Source: Roseovarius nanhaiticus (GTDB lineage: Bacteria > Pseudomonadota > Alphaproteobacteria > Rhodobacterales > Rhodobacteraceae). From it: DNA of 64,000 nt. The notes under the pieces are model-generated. The model searched no databases, was not told the origin of the DNA, and was given only the letters and a program-made list of their open reading frames with translations. The translations under genes were made by a program, and so were the position numbers. Below, piece by piece: positions 8,888 through 16,704 of the stretch (position 1 is its first letter; the number at the start of each line of letters is the position of its first letter). The stretch is from positions 1,054,001 through 1,118,000 of the forward strand of contig NZ_FTNV01000001.1 in NCBI RefSeq assembly GCF_900156535.1, in the 5' to 3' direction.

Positions 8888-9211
8888 ATGGCAGAAATTA
8901 TCGAAATGCACCCCGAGTCTGCGCTGGTGGAAGAGCTGGCGGCGGTCCTTCGAAATGTGGTGACAAGGTTGCCCCGCTTTCGGATCACGGGGGTATCCAT
9001 CCCCTTCGCATGGGCGGCGGCGCATATGGACGACGACACACACCTCGCTCGCCGCGTCTTGCTTTCGGCAGGTTTCACACCGGACGATGCGGACAACTGG
9101 CGCTGGCGGCGCGGGGGGAGATCAATTTTTGAGATCATCGATTCGGACGCCTTGGGCGACACGCTTGTGGACATCATCGACGTGCATCGCCCAATTCAGC
9201 TTGAAGCTTAG
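8888..9211 (+). CDS. Element protein of unknown function, 107 aa
   Basis: The ATG at 8888 is chosen over the one at 8876 because GGAG is then correctly spaced. The product is acidic (MAEIIEMHPESALVEELAAV) with a middle section RVLLSAGFTPDDADNWRWRR and a basic patch near the end. No family recognised. It follows the two stem-loops, so it may be expressed differently from the genes before it. Confidence 0.55.
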   Translation: MAEIIEMHPESALVEELAAVLRNVVTRLPRFRITGVSIPFAWAAAHMDDDTHLARRVLLSAGFTPDDADNWRWRRGGRSIFEIIDSDALGDTLVDIIDVHRPIQLEA

Positions 9212-9367
9212 AAGCCCAGCGACATGCCCAAAAATGCACCCCCTAAATTCAGCTTGAAGCGCGGAAAAGTGTGTCAAAACAGTAATTTAGAGTCTGGACT
9301 CGTGGCGAGTTTTGATTATTTTGGACCCTGCCAAGATGGCGCACACAATTAACGAGGAGACAGAAAG

Positions 9368-9532
9368 ATGGACACGAAGAACGAGGGCAAAGTTATCCAG
9401 ATGGCACATGCCCTCGCCGATAAGTCGCTGGAACCGGCGAGCGCGGTGCAGCGTATCGAGATGTTGGAAATCATCGAGAAGCTGGCGGCGCATCTGGTGA
9501 CGGAGTCGCGGCTGGTGAACGCGGCGATTTAA
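9368..9532 (+). CDS. Small helical protein, 54 aa
   Basis: A 54-residue frame (MDTKNEGKVIQMAHALADKS..., ending ESRLVNAAI) with a strong GAGGAGA about 9 bases before the ATG. It is amphipathic and mostly helical. Its size and its place just before the replication gene would suit a small regulator or replication accessory protein, which is inference. Confidence 0.5.
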   Translation: MDTKNEGKVIQMAHALADKSLEPASAVQRIEMLEIIEKLAAHLVTESRLVNAAI

Positions 9533-9544
9533 AGAAATGGTGCG

Positions 9545-9558
9545 GCCCCGTCAGGGGC
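9545..9558 (+). terminator. Short GC hairpin after the 54-aa gene
   Basis: GCCCC-GTCA-GGGGC forms a compact tetraloop hairpin 13 bases after the stop. It lacks a T tract, so it is a weak terminator or an RNA-stabilising structure. The remaining 180 bp to the primase gene hold no clear feature. Confidence 0.35.
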
Positions 9559-9736
9559 TACGCCACCTCACATAGCCCCCACTTATTGTCCGTTTCAGTG
9601 GAAGGCGTCGATGCCCTCGCAGCAAGCTGCGCAGCGGTGCATCTAGTAAACGGTCCAGAAAGCAAAAATGAAAAATGCAACTTTTTAACTAATGGCGAGT
9701 CCGTAGGCGGGCGTCGCCGCGTACGGAGATATAAAA

Positions 9737-12700
9737 ATGGCAGTGGCAATCAGAAAGGAAGTGGACAACACACTTCCTTGGAACAACGAACAGGCAGACG
9801 CAGACGGCACTTTTATCGTCTGGAACAGCGCTGACGTCCGAGGGCCGCAGCGCGCAGAATTTGACGCCCTTATGGAACGCCCGGTTTCGGTCACGCTGGG
9901 CAATCAATATGTGAAGCCCTTCCCTAACGGCAAGCGATCTACCGCACCCGGCGCATGGGTCGCGATTGAAGGAAAGTGGCGCGATCTTGCGGAAGGTGCC
10001 GCCCCCCTCAAGAAAAACAACCGCGAAGGCTGGGGCCTCACGAAACATTGGCGGGCAGACCGCAAGGACGGCATGGGCTACGTGCTGGGCGTGTCCGCCA
10101 ACGGATCCCGCGAAAAGCTTGCCATGCGCGGAATGGCAGCGATTGGGCTGGACCTTGACGAAGGGGCGGACATTGACGCTGTCGCGGACGCCGTAGAGGC
10201 CACGGGCTGGGCCTGTTTTCTTTACACCTCTTACAATCACCTGAAGACGACGATTGACGTAGGATACAGCGCCATTCACAGCGTGGCGAAGGGCGAGACA
10301 TTCACCGACGAAATGGTGCGCGACCACCTGCGACAGAAGCGCCCCGCACTGGGCGAGGCGTTTATCAGCAAGGTCACGATCCGAGACGAAAAGTTGGACA
10401 TTGGCGGCGGGTTTGTCGTGCGGTGCGATTGCCCGCCCATCCACAAGATGCGCTTGATTTTCCCGCTTTCCGAGGCCGTGAACATCGCGGAACTGGATGA
10501 CGATCCCGCCAAGGGGCCGGACGTCTGGAAGGGAAAGGTGAAGGGGCTGGCTGCGAAGCTGGGCGTGCATCACGACAGCGCCTGCGAAGACCCCTCGCGC
10601 CTCTTTTACACCGCCCGTCACCGACCCGAGGATGAAGACTTTGAATGCATCGTATTCCGGGGCGCGCCGCTGGCATGGGAAGACGTTCCGACCGGCGCAG
10701 GTGACCCGTGGTCACAGGCCGGAGGGTCAGAGCGAAACACTGTCCCCGAAGGCGTCATGTTCGGCGACGTGTCCGTTACCGATCTTTACCGCCGTTATGG
10801 GATGCGCTGGAACATCGCGGATATTCTGGAACAGACCGACGCCCACATTGACTGGGCAGGCAGCGGCAAGAGCCACGTCGATTGCCCGTTTCGCGAACTG
10901 AATCATACCGACAAGGGCAAGGACAGCGCGACTATCGCCGTCAACGCAGGCGACTCGACGCAGGGATATGCGGTGATCAGTTGTCAGCATGAAAGCTGCA
11001 AGACGTCGAATCCGCATATCGTCCACTATCTCGCTCAGCTTTTGGAAGACGGCGCGTTGACGCTGGGAATGCTGGAAGACCCGCGCGATATGGAACCTGT
11101 CCCCGATGAAGGTGAAGGCCCCTTCAAGCGGCTGACGCCGCTGGAGGCAACCGGAACTGCCGAGGCCTTGGCCTATTTCCGAGAGCGTGGAATCGACGCG
11201 GACGCAGAGACGGTCATTCGCCAGATTGTCGACATGGGCGGGGAAGACCCGTTCGCCCGTGAGCGTGTTGAAGAGGCCCGCGAGACGGTCAAGCGTCAGC
11301 TTGAAGGCTGGAACGCGGACAAAAGCGCGGACCCGGTCGCAGAAGCTCGCCGGGATGTATCCGGGAAGCCGACCTCAGAAGATTATAGATCGCCCGATCT
11401 TCTGGCGGAATTGCATGATCCAGACTGGATCACGGAAAGCGGATTCATGGTCTCGCCGGACAAGTGTCCAAAGGTTTTCGAGCGATACGACATCCCGCTG
11501 GACGCCAAGCTTGTCGAAGAGATGGGCCGTAAGGAAGTGAAGCGCCAGATTGCCGAGTCCATGATGGACCGCTTTGCGTGGGTCGTGGTGGACGGACAGG
11601 CCAGGGTGGCAATGTCTCAGGGTCCCGGAAGGCCGGTGAAGCTTTGGAAGGACACGACGCTTGATAAGCTCTATCGCAACCGATGGGTAGGCTACGCGGG
11701 TCAGAAGGGTGCGGTGCACCATATCAAGCCGCATGAAGTTTTCGCAGGGGCGCGTGAGCGTCCGACCTATCTTGACACATGCTTTGAGCCGAACCCGGCG
11801 AAGGTTCCGCCCCATGCCTACAACCTTTGGACAGGCTTCGCGGTAGAGCCGCGCGCGGGCGATTGGTCAAAGATGCGCTGGCACATCGAGCACGTTCTTT
11901 GTTCCGGGGATGAAGAGCATTTTAATTACGTGATGACCTTCCTTGCGTCGATTTTTGCCCGCCCCGGAGTGAAGATTCCGGCATCGCTGGCTCTTACCGG
12001 CGAACAGGGCACCGGCAAGAGCAAGGTCTTTGATTGGGTCCGGCAGGCGATTGGGTCAGCCGCTCTTAAGGTGAGCGCCGGACGCCACCTTACCGGCAAC
12101 TTCAACGCGCATCTAGACGGCAAGATTTTCCTGACCTGCGAAGAGGCATTCTGGGCCGGAGACAAGGCCGCTGAGGGTCCGCTTAAGGATATCATCTCTT
12201 CAGACACGCTCCAAATTGAAGGCAAGTTTGAAAACCTGCTGGAGCGCCCGAACTACGTGAACACGGTATTCATTTCTAACAATGATTGGATGGTGCCGAC
12301 CGATGGCGAAGACGCCCGCCGCTTCCTTGTCCTGCGCGTCTCAAATGAGAAGAAACAGGACGGCAAGTATTTCGGCGCGATTGATGACGAGATGGAAAAC
12401 GGGGGGCTTGCAGCGATGGTCTATGACCTTATGCACTGGGACCCGTCTGTAATCGGCGGCTGGGATGGGCTGCGGAATCCGCCAAGGACGGACGTCCTGC
12501 GTGAGCAGGCTGGGCTGAGCCTTGAAGGTCCGGCAGCGATCTTGATGGACATTATCAGCGATGGGGCGGTTACGGGCCGGATGAAGGATGGCACCACGTT
12601 CCACTATCCGTTGCGCGATGATCAGGAAACGATTGTCGCTGATCCTCATTTGAAGGTCCTTCTGAATCCGCAGGGCGGGCGCGGCAATATCGCGAAGGCG

Positions 12701-12883
12701 GCGAACAAAGCCATTTCCGACCTTCTGGGCGCTGACGCGCCTAGTGGCGACTTGAAGGACAACGTGACGTATCAGACCAGCTCGACGGATAACACGCCAG
12801 TAGCCACAAATGACCGGGTCCGCTATGTCACCTTCCCGCCGCTGAATAAGTTGGCGGATGTGCTGAGGCGATATGGGCGGTGA
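9737..12883 (+). CDS. Primase-helicase replication protein (DUF5906-type helicase)
   Basis: Probable initiator of element replication, 1048 residues. The N-terminal third looks like an archaeo-eukaryotic primase/polymerase domain: IGLDLDEGADID gives the Asp-x-Asp pair at 139/141, then ACFLYTSYNH and HKMRLIFPL. A Cys/His cluster (CPFRELNH about 382, SCQHESC about 415-421) may bind zinc. The C-terminal domain is an SF3-like helicase of the DUF5906 type, as in phage NrS-1 polymerase. Walker A is GEQGTGKS (about 753-760) and Walker B is KIFLTCEE (about 795-802), followed by VFISNNDWMVP and GEDARRFLVLRV. GGAG lies 9 bases before the ATG. Iteron-like repeats follow directly, as expected for an origin beside its initiator. 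Confidence 0.88.
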   Translation: MAVAIRKEVDNTLPWNNEQADADGTFIVWNSADVRGPQRAEFDALMERPVSVTLGNQYVKPFPNGKRSTAPGAWVAIEGKWRDLAEGAAPLKKNNREGWGLTKHWRADRKDGMGYVLGVSANGSREKLAMRGMAAIGLDLDEGADIDAVADAVEATGWACFLYTSYNHLKTTIDVGYSAIHSVAKGETFTDEMVRDHLRQKRPALGEAFISKVTIRDEKLDIGGGFVVRCDCPPIHKMRLIFPLSEAVNIAELDDDPAKGPDVWKGKVKGLAAKLGVHHDSACEDPSRLFYTARHRPEDEDFECIVFRGAPLAWEDVPTGAGDPWSQAGGSERNTVPEGVMFGDVSVTDLYRRYGMRWNIADILEQTDAHIDWAGSGKSHVDCPFRELNHTDKGKDSATIAVNAGDSTQGYAVISCQHESCKTSNPHIVHYLAQLLEDGALTLGMLEDPRDMEPVPDEGEGPFKRLTPLEATGTAEALAYFRERGIDADAETVIRQIVDMGGEDPFARERVEEARETVKRQLEGWNADKSADPVAEARRDVSGKPTSEDYRSPDLLAELHDPDWITESGFMVSPDKCPKVFERYDIPLDAKLVEEMGRKEVKRQIAESMMDRFAWVVVDGQARVAMSQGPGRPVKLWKDTTLDKLYRNRWVGYAGQKGAVHHIKPHEVFAGARERPTYLDTCFEPNPAKVPPHAYNLWTGFAVEPRAGDWSKMRWHIEHVLCSGDEEHFNYVMTFLASIFARPGVKIPASLALTGEQGTGKSKVFDWVRQAIGSAALKVSAGRHLTGNFNAHLDGKIFLTCEEAFWAGDKAAEGPLKDIISSDTLQIEGKFENLLERPNYVNTVFISNNDWMVPTDGEDARRFLVLRVSNEKKQDGKYFGAIDDEMENGGLAAMVYDLMHWDPSVIGGWDGLRNPPRTDVLREQAGLSLEGPAAILMDIISDGAVTGRMKDGTTFHYPLRDDQETIVADPHLKVLLNPQGGRGNIAKAANKAISDLLGADAPSGDLKDNVTYQTSSTDNTPVATNDRVRYVTFPPLNKLADVLRRYGR

Positions 12884-12906
12884 ATTGGAAAGTTGGAAGT
12901 TGGAAG

Positions 12907-12932
12907 GGACCGCGTTAGCGGTCCTTTTCTTT
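12907..12932 (+). terminator. Terminator after the primase-helicase
   Basis: GGACCGC (12907-12913), loop GTTA, GCGGTCC (12918-12924), followed by TTTTCTTT. A textbook rho-independent terminator 24 bp after the stop. Confidence 0.9.
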
Positions 12933-13247
12933 TGACCCGACGTTGACATGATCCTGACCCGACACTGACCCGACACGCCCGACATAGTCGGGTCAGGCTA
13001 AGTTACTGAAATTACGTCATTATTCGGGATTTGACCCGACTGACCCGACTGACCCGACTACTCGGGCAAATCCCCGCTCAGATTGGATAGCGGGGGCGTG
13101 CACTGTCCCGGTATCCTGTATCTTTCTCATTTCTTCTAAATATAAGAAAGTGTCGGGTCAGTCGGGTCAAGATGCCTAATCGTCAATAAAATAAGGGGTA
13201 AAACCTGACCCGACATAGTCGGGTCAGTGTCGGGTCAAGTCGGGTCA
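12933..13247. repeat. Iteron-like repeat array, candidate replication origin
   Basis: Thirteen exact copies of TGACCCGAC. Seven are on the plus strand, starting at 12933, 12955, 12966, 13032, 13041, 13050 and 13206. Six are on the minus strand, starting at 12987, 13152, 13161, 13218, 13229 and 13239. A degenerate copy lies at 12975-12983. Three copies at 13032-13058 are directly tandem with 9-bp period. Between the clusters is an AT-rich stretch (about 13117-13200) with an inverted repeat TTTCTT/AAGAAA (13130-13149), suited to strand opening. No gene lies in 12884-13295. Dense short repeats plus an AT-rich segment next to a primase-helicase gene are what an iteron origin looks like; origin function is inferred. 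Confidence 0.75.
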
Positions 13248-13295
13248 GAACTACCCGCGCTTACTGGCGGGCGGTCCTGCCCGAAAAATCCGGAA

Positions 13296-14324
13296 TTACT
13301 TGTAAAAAAGTAGGGGAAACTGGCCTTGCAGGTACGCCGCCAGCAATGCGGCGGCTAGGGCCGAAGTTAAAGCAATTATCCATGACAGGGCGTTGGCTGC
13401 CAGTCTGCCTTTCGCCTTCGGCACAAGATAGATTTCGACATGAGGTAGAAACCGTCGATGGAGCCAGTTGACCCCATAAACAATAAGAATAACGCCAATC
13501 ATCAACGCAGCACGGTCGCTCAAGGTATTCAAACTTGGGAGGAAAACAATCGCCCCAAACACTAATAACTGATTGATGCCAAATCCGATCTTTTTGAAAT
13601 TAGTTGCATAGGTTCTTTCAAGGGATTGAATATGCCGTTTCAGCTTTTCCAGTATTCCAAGCGCCAAAGCCTCGTCTACACTTTGAACCATCACCACGTT
13701 AACTTGTGGACCGAACTCGACTTCAGCTACCCGATTAATCCCATTGGATTCGGGCTGTTGAACATATAACTTAATCTTGCTCGCACGATCAGAACCAAAA
13801 TTCGCAGTCTTGAAATCACCCAGCAGGCGCGTTTGCTCGGTTCCGGTTGCCACTGTAACAATGACCTCGGATTTGGTGAAGTCGGCCTGCATTTCATCGG
13901 CCAGCGCTAGAAGCTTATCCCGATCCATTGACACAGCGCCAAACTCGTGTCGCGCTGTGTGTATCTGTTCCGGATACCTTGCCGCACCTGTCTCGACGGG
14001 GGCAGGTACATCATGAGGAAACAAGGCCAACGTCCCTCTCGCACCAATATCAGTTTCCCACTCTCCTTCTAATTCCCCTTTTGGATTTAGTCGGGCAATT
14101 GCAGATAAATTCCCAAGTCTTGGGTCGCCGGTTTCGGACTGGCCTGCAATCTTAAGCTTGGTGCCGTCATATGCCCCACTTACGTTGTAAACCGCAAAGC
14201 CAAAATTTGGATCATTTAAATGGAGCTTTCCAGTCAGCGCATCGTCGCTACCAGAGAGCTTTACAAACAAATTGCCAGTATTTGTTCCATATGCCCGTCC
14301 TGCCCAAAGGTGCCCTAGTGCCAT
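13296..14324 (-). CDS. Membrane protein of unknown function, 342 aa
   Basis: Last gene of a leftward cassette. Three parts can be seen. Residues 1-105 are beta-rich, with GTNTGNLFVKLSGSDDALTG and the FGFAVYNVSGAYDGTKL pattern. Residues 135-240 are an alpha/beta stretch. The C-terminus has three membrane segments at about 247-264, 270-288 and 310-332. The ATG has an excellent GGAGGTGAT site and lies 15 bp after the preceding gene. Its base composition is clearly more AT-rich than the flanking element genes, a sign of separate acquisition. A soluble sensor joined to a membrane part is also the build of several abortive-infection effectors, but I recognise no family. Confidence 0.65.
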   Translation of the reverse strand: MALGHLWAGRAYGTNTGNLFVKLSGSDDALTGKLHLNDPNFGFAVYNVSGAYDGTKLKIAGQSETGDPRLGNLSAIARLNPKGELEGEWETDIGARGTLALFPHDVPAPVETGAARYPEQIHTARHEFGAVSMDRDKLLALADEMQADFTKSEVIVTVATGTEQTRLLGDFKTANFGSDRASKIKLYVQQPESNGINRVAEVEFGPQVNVVMVQSVDEALALGILEKLKRHIQSLERTYATNFKKIGFGINQLLVFGAIVFLPSLNTLSDRAALMIGVILIVYGVNWLHRRFLPHVEIYLVPKAKGRLAANALSWIIALTSALAAALLAAYLQGQFPLLFYK

Positions 14325-14339
14325 ATCACCTCCAATTAC

Positions 14340-14543
14340 TTATTTACTAACTTCTAATGCTGCAGAGGGACGTGGCGGCTCAAGCTGCATCGCAATTTTT
14401 GCAAGGCGGCGGCAGTCCTTCGCCGCCTGCGTATCCCAGCACTTTACCCAATCACCCTCAGCCGCGATGACCAGAACCTTTGGCCCGTCGCGACCTACAG
14501 TCACTTCTTGCCCCTTATAAAAAACTGCGCCGGTTTTAATCAT
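14340..14543 (-). CDS. Small protein of unknown function, 67 aa
   Basis: Begins MIKTGAVFYKGQEVTVGRDG at an ATG overlapping the stop of the upstream gene by 8 bases, so it is translationally coupled. The protein is a small beta-rich unit (KVLVIAAEGDWVKCWD) with a helical end. The GxxV..GGPK-like spacing faintly recalls the YodC/DUF2158 fold, which is only a hint. It is the middle gene of the leftward three-gene cassette. Confidence 0.55.
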   Translation of the reverse strand: MIKTGAVFYKGQEVTVGRDGPKVLVIAAEGDWVKCWDTQAAKDCRRLAKIAMQLEPPRPSAALEVSK

Positions 14544-15498
14544 CGTCCGTATCCTCTTCTGCATCGCGCAGACCGTCAGCGATATCCCGCATGATCGCCG
14601 CCAACTCCGCATCCGCTTTCGCTTCCCGCGCCGCTTCTGCGTCCTCACGTTCGGCGCGTTCTTCTTCGACCTTTTGCATCTCTGCCAATTGTTCGCCGAC
14701 CGTCTCAATCGCTTTGCGCATCTGGACTATCTCAGCGCGGTCTTCGGCACGTTCTGCCGCGTCGGTCCCCCGCCACCGCTCTTCAATTTCAAGAGCGATC
14801 ATGAAGAGCAGGGAAAGAACGGAAATCAAGGCGGCGACGTACGCCATACGCCGTGAAAACCGCGCTTCTGCCTTCGCCACCTCAGCCGCTTCGCGCTGTT
14901 CCTCGTAGAAGGCGCGTTGTTCTACTAATAGTGCCTCTTGCACATCTATGCTGCGCGCCAGTAGATCACCGATGTTGACACTTAAATCTAAGTCGATCCC
15001 CTTAAAGGCAGACGCATTCGCCGCCGTTAAACGCTCAGCGGCGGCTTGGAATTCTTTACCAAATGTTAGGTCAGCCCCCAGCCCGTCTAAGTCGATCCCC
15101 TTAAAGACAGACGTGTTCGCCGCCGTTAAACGCTCAGCGGCAGCTTGGAATTCTTTACTAAATGTCAGGTCAGTCTTCAGCCTGTCGAAGTCGAAATTGT
15201 GGAATGGATATCCGTCCACCGCCCTGCGCAACGACTCCGCTATCTCGCGGTGTTTTTCAAAAATTCTGCCGGCTGCATTCTGATAGGGACTTAGAGCATC
15301 CGCCACCGACTTGCCTACAAGCGCCTGCCTATCGGCAACGGCCTTGAACGCTTCCATCTCGGGAAAGGCCACACGCATAGCGGTTTCGGCACCGTCTAGC
15401 CCATATGCCGCGCGCATAGCTTGCGTTTCGTTCAGGCGAGATAGAGCGGTTGCAATCTGAGATGCAGCGCCGCCCGTTTGTCTGTTCTTTTTCGTCAT
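14536..15498 (-). CDS. Single-pass membrane protein with 33-residue repeats and coiled coil, 320 aa
   Basis: First gene of the leftward cassette. The ATG at 15498 is preferred to the longer in-frame form from 15615, whose extra 39 residues look like untranslated leader. Residues 110-142 and 143-171 are near-identical repeats (DLTFSKEFQAAAERLTAAN against DLTFGKEFQAAAERLTAAN). Residues 185-215 are a charged helix, 218-236 (YVAALISVLSLLFMIALEI) one membrane helix, and 245-320 an acidic coiled coil ending DDTDDD. No enzyme motif is visible. The build suggests a membrane-anchored scaffold or sensor that partners the 342-aa membrane protein encoded two genes on. Confidence 0.65.
   Translation of the reverse strand: MTKKNRQTGGAASQIATALSRLNETQAMRAAYGLDGAETAMRVAFPEMEAFKAVADRQALVGKSVADALSPYQNAAGRIFEKHREIAESLRRAVDGYPFHNFDFDRLKTDLTFSKEFQAAAERLTAANTSVFKGIDLDGLGADLTFGKEFQAAAERLTAANASAFKGIDLDLSVNIGDLLARSIDVQEALLVEQRAFYEEQREAAEVAKAEARFSRRMAYVAALISVLSLLFMIALEIEERWRGTDAAERAEDRAEIVQMRKAIETVGEQLAEMQKVEEERAEREDAEAAREAKADAELAAIMRDIADGLRDAEEDTDDD
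14992..15189. repeat. Tandem 99-bp repeat inside the 320-aa gene
   Basis: Two units with 99-bp period (starting at about 14992 and 15091, each with gtcgatccccttaaag) are nearly identical at DNA level. They encode the two 33-residue repeats. The low divergence points to recent duplication or continuing homogenisation. Confidence 0.75.
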
Positions 15499-15706
15499 GC
15501 GTCTACCGTAAATTGTATCACTGTGGAGTCTTAGCACAATTTGTTGAGGCTTGGCATAGGGAACAGGAAATAGGCGTTTTAGGGGCCGCCGATCTGCCGC
15601 ACCGCAACGCCTCACGAAGTGTTACCGAATGTTACAATAATGTGAATCTCTGTGACATACTAAAAGACTCAGGAATTATTCCGGCGCACCACCTCGCCCC
15701 GGATCG

Positions 15707-15718
15707 CCGCTGACGCGG
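15707..15718 (-). other. GTCA-loop hairpin
   Basis: Read on the minus strand this is CCGC-GTCA-GCGG. It belongs to the same hairpin family as 12910-12921, 16478-16489, 16544-16555 and 16692-16703. It lies in the gap between the leftward cassette and the serine recombinase, without a T tract. Confidence 0.4.
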
Positions 15719-15748
15719 CCCGCGAGACCACCACCCCCAGCGAACTAC

Positions 15749-15863
15749 TGTCCTATTTAAGTATACTCAAAAGAGACGCCGGAAATGCCCCGGAATCCGT
15801 CCGATTAGACTTGCGGAATCACTTATCGGACACTACCTATTTATGAGACACTCAAATAGGACA
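15749..15863. promoter_or_regulatory. Candidate res/operator sites of the serine recombinase
   Basis: Two related sites face each other. TGTCCTATTT runs from 15749 to 15758, and its complement ends the second site at 15863 (AAATAGGACA, 15854-15863). The second site is a perfect dyad by itself: CCTATTT (15836-15842), 11 bases, AAATAGG (15854-15860). Its 28-bp overall size fits a resolvase dimer site. The pair lies immediately before the recombinase gene, where res sites and autoregulatory operators usually lie. Recombination activity is inferred. Confidence 0.6.
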
Positions 15864-15873
15864 GGAGGGCGAC

Positions 15874-16446
15874 ATGGGCGAACTTATTGGATATGCGCGG
15901 GTATCATCGAAGGGCCAGAACATTGGCCCCCAGATCGACGCCCTGACGGGCGCAGGCGTCGCGCCAGAACATCTCTACCAAGACAAGGCCAGCGGCACGA
16001 AACGCACCGGACGCCCAGCCCTAGAGGATATGCTGAGCCGTGGAATCCGCAAGGGTGATACCCTTGTCGTGACCCGCTTGGACAGGCTGGCTAGGTCCAC
16101 CCGAGACCTACACAACATCGCTCATAGCCTTGAAAAGAAGGGCGTTGCGCTGCGCGTATTGGAACAGGACATAGACACGACCACGTCAGCGGGTCGCCTG
16201 TTCTTCACTATGCTGAGCGCTATAAGCACCTTTGAAACGGAAATGCGCGCTGAGCGTCAGCGGGAAGGCATCGACGCAGCACTAGCCAAGGGTGACGACA
16301 GCCCGTTCAAGGGACGTCCTGCGACGATAGACGCTGACGCGATCAAGGCCGCACGGGACGCGGGCGAGACGCCAAGCGCTATCGCCAAGCGCATGGGCAT
16401 CGCCCGGTCATCGGTCTATCGCCACCTAGCCTCAGAGACGTCCTGA
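15874..16446 (+). CDS. Serine recombinase, resolvase/invertase family
   Basis: Site-specific recombinase of 190 residues, the normal size for small resolvases. The nucleophilic Ser is in YARVSSKGQ (S11 or S12), the conserved Arg cluster is RLDRLAR (68-74), and helix E follows (AGRLFFTMLSAISTFETEMRAERQREGI, shown here in part as FETEMRAERQREGI). A C-terminal helix-turn-helix (TPSAIAKRMGIARSSVYRHL) binds DNA. GGAGG precedes the ATG. It may resolve multimers of the replicating element or invert a segment. No invertible segment with facing copies of a gene is visible, so resolution is the better guess. Confidence 0.92.
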   Translation: MGELIGYARVSSKGQNIGPQIDALTGAGVAPEHLYQDKASGTKRTGRPALEDMLSRGIRKGDTLVVTRLDRLARSTRDLHNIAHSLEKKGVALRVLEQDIDTTTSAGRLFFTMLSAISTFETEMRAERQREGIDAALAKGDDSPFKGRPATIDADAIKAARDAGETPSAIAKRMGIARSSVYRHLASETS

Positions 16447-16541
16447 GACGTCCACCACAGCCCCGGTACGGACAGACCCGCTGACGCGGACCACAACCGC
16501 CTCAGAGACGCCCCGAGACGCCCATATGAGCGACATGGAAA

Positions 16542-16557
16542 GCCCGCGTTAGCGGGC
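16542..16557 (+). terminator. Hairpin after the serine recombinase
   Basis: GCCCGC-GTTA-GCGGGC, with the same CCGCGTTAGCGG core as the terminator at 12907. The T tract is weak, so termination efficiency is uncertain. Confidence 0.5.
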
Positions 16558-16690
16558 ATGTATGATCCTAACAGCCTTCCGGAATAGCCCTGTCAGCACC
16601 TACCAAATCCCCGATTTTCCGGATCACCATGGGCTGGCAGGGATAACGTCACATTGGCTGAGATGCTGAGTTGATGGGTTTGGAGGTGTC

Positions 16691-16704
16691 CCCGCGTTAG
16701 CGGG
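16691..16704 (+). terminator. Second GTTA-loop hairpin
   Basis: CCCGC-GTTA-GCGGG, sharing the 12-base core CCGCGTTAGCGG with 12910 and 16544. It is followed by AATAAAAA rather than a T tract. It may be a terminator or a protein-binding hairpin. Confidence 0.4.

Noticed and set aside
12933..13247. CRISPR array
   Set aside because: The repeat is only 9 bp, occurs in both orientations and has irregular spacing from 0 to over 90 bp. There are no uniform spacers and no cas genes.
15874..16446. DNA invertase with an invertible segment
   Set aside because: No facing gene ends or inverted copies of coding sequence are present around it; the related sites lie only upstream and fit resolution or autoregulation.
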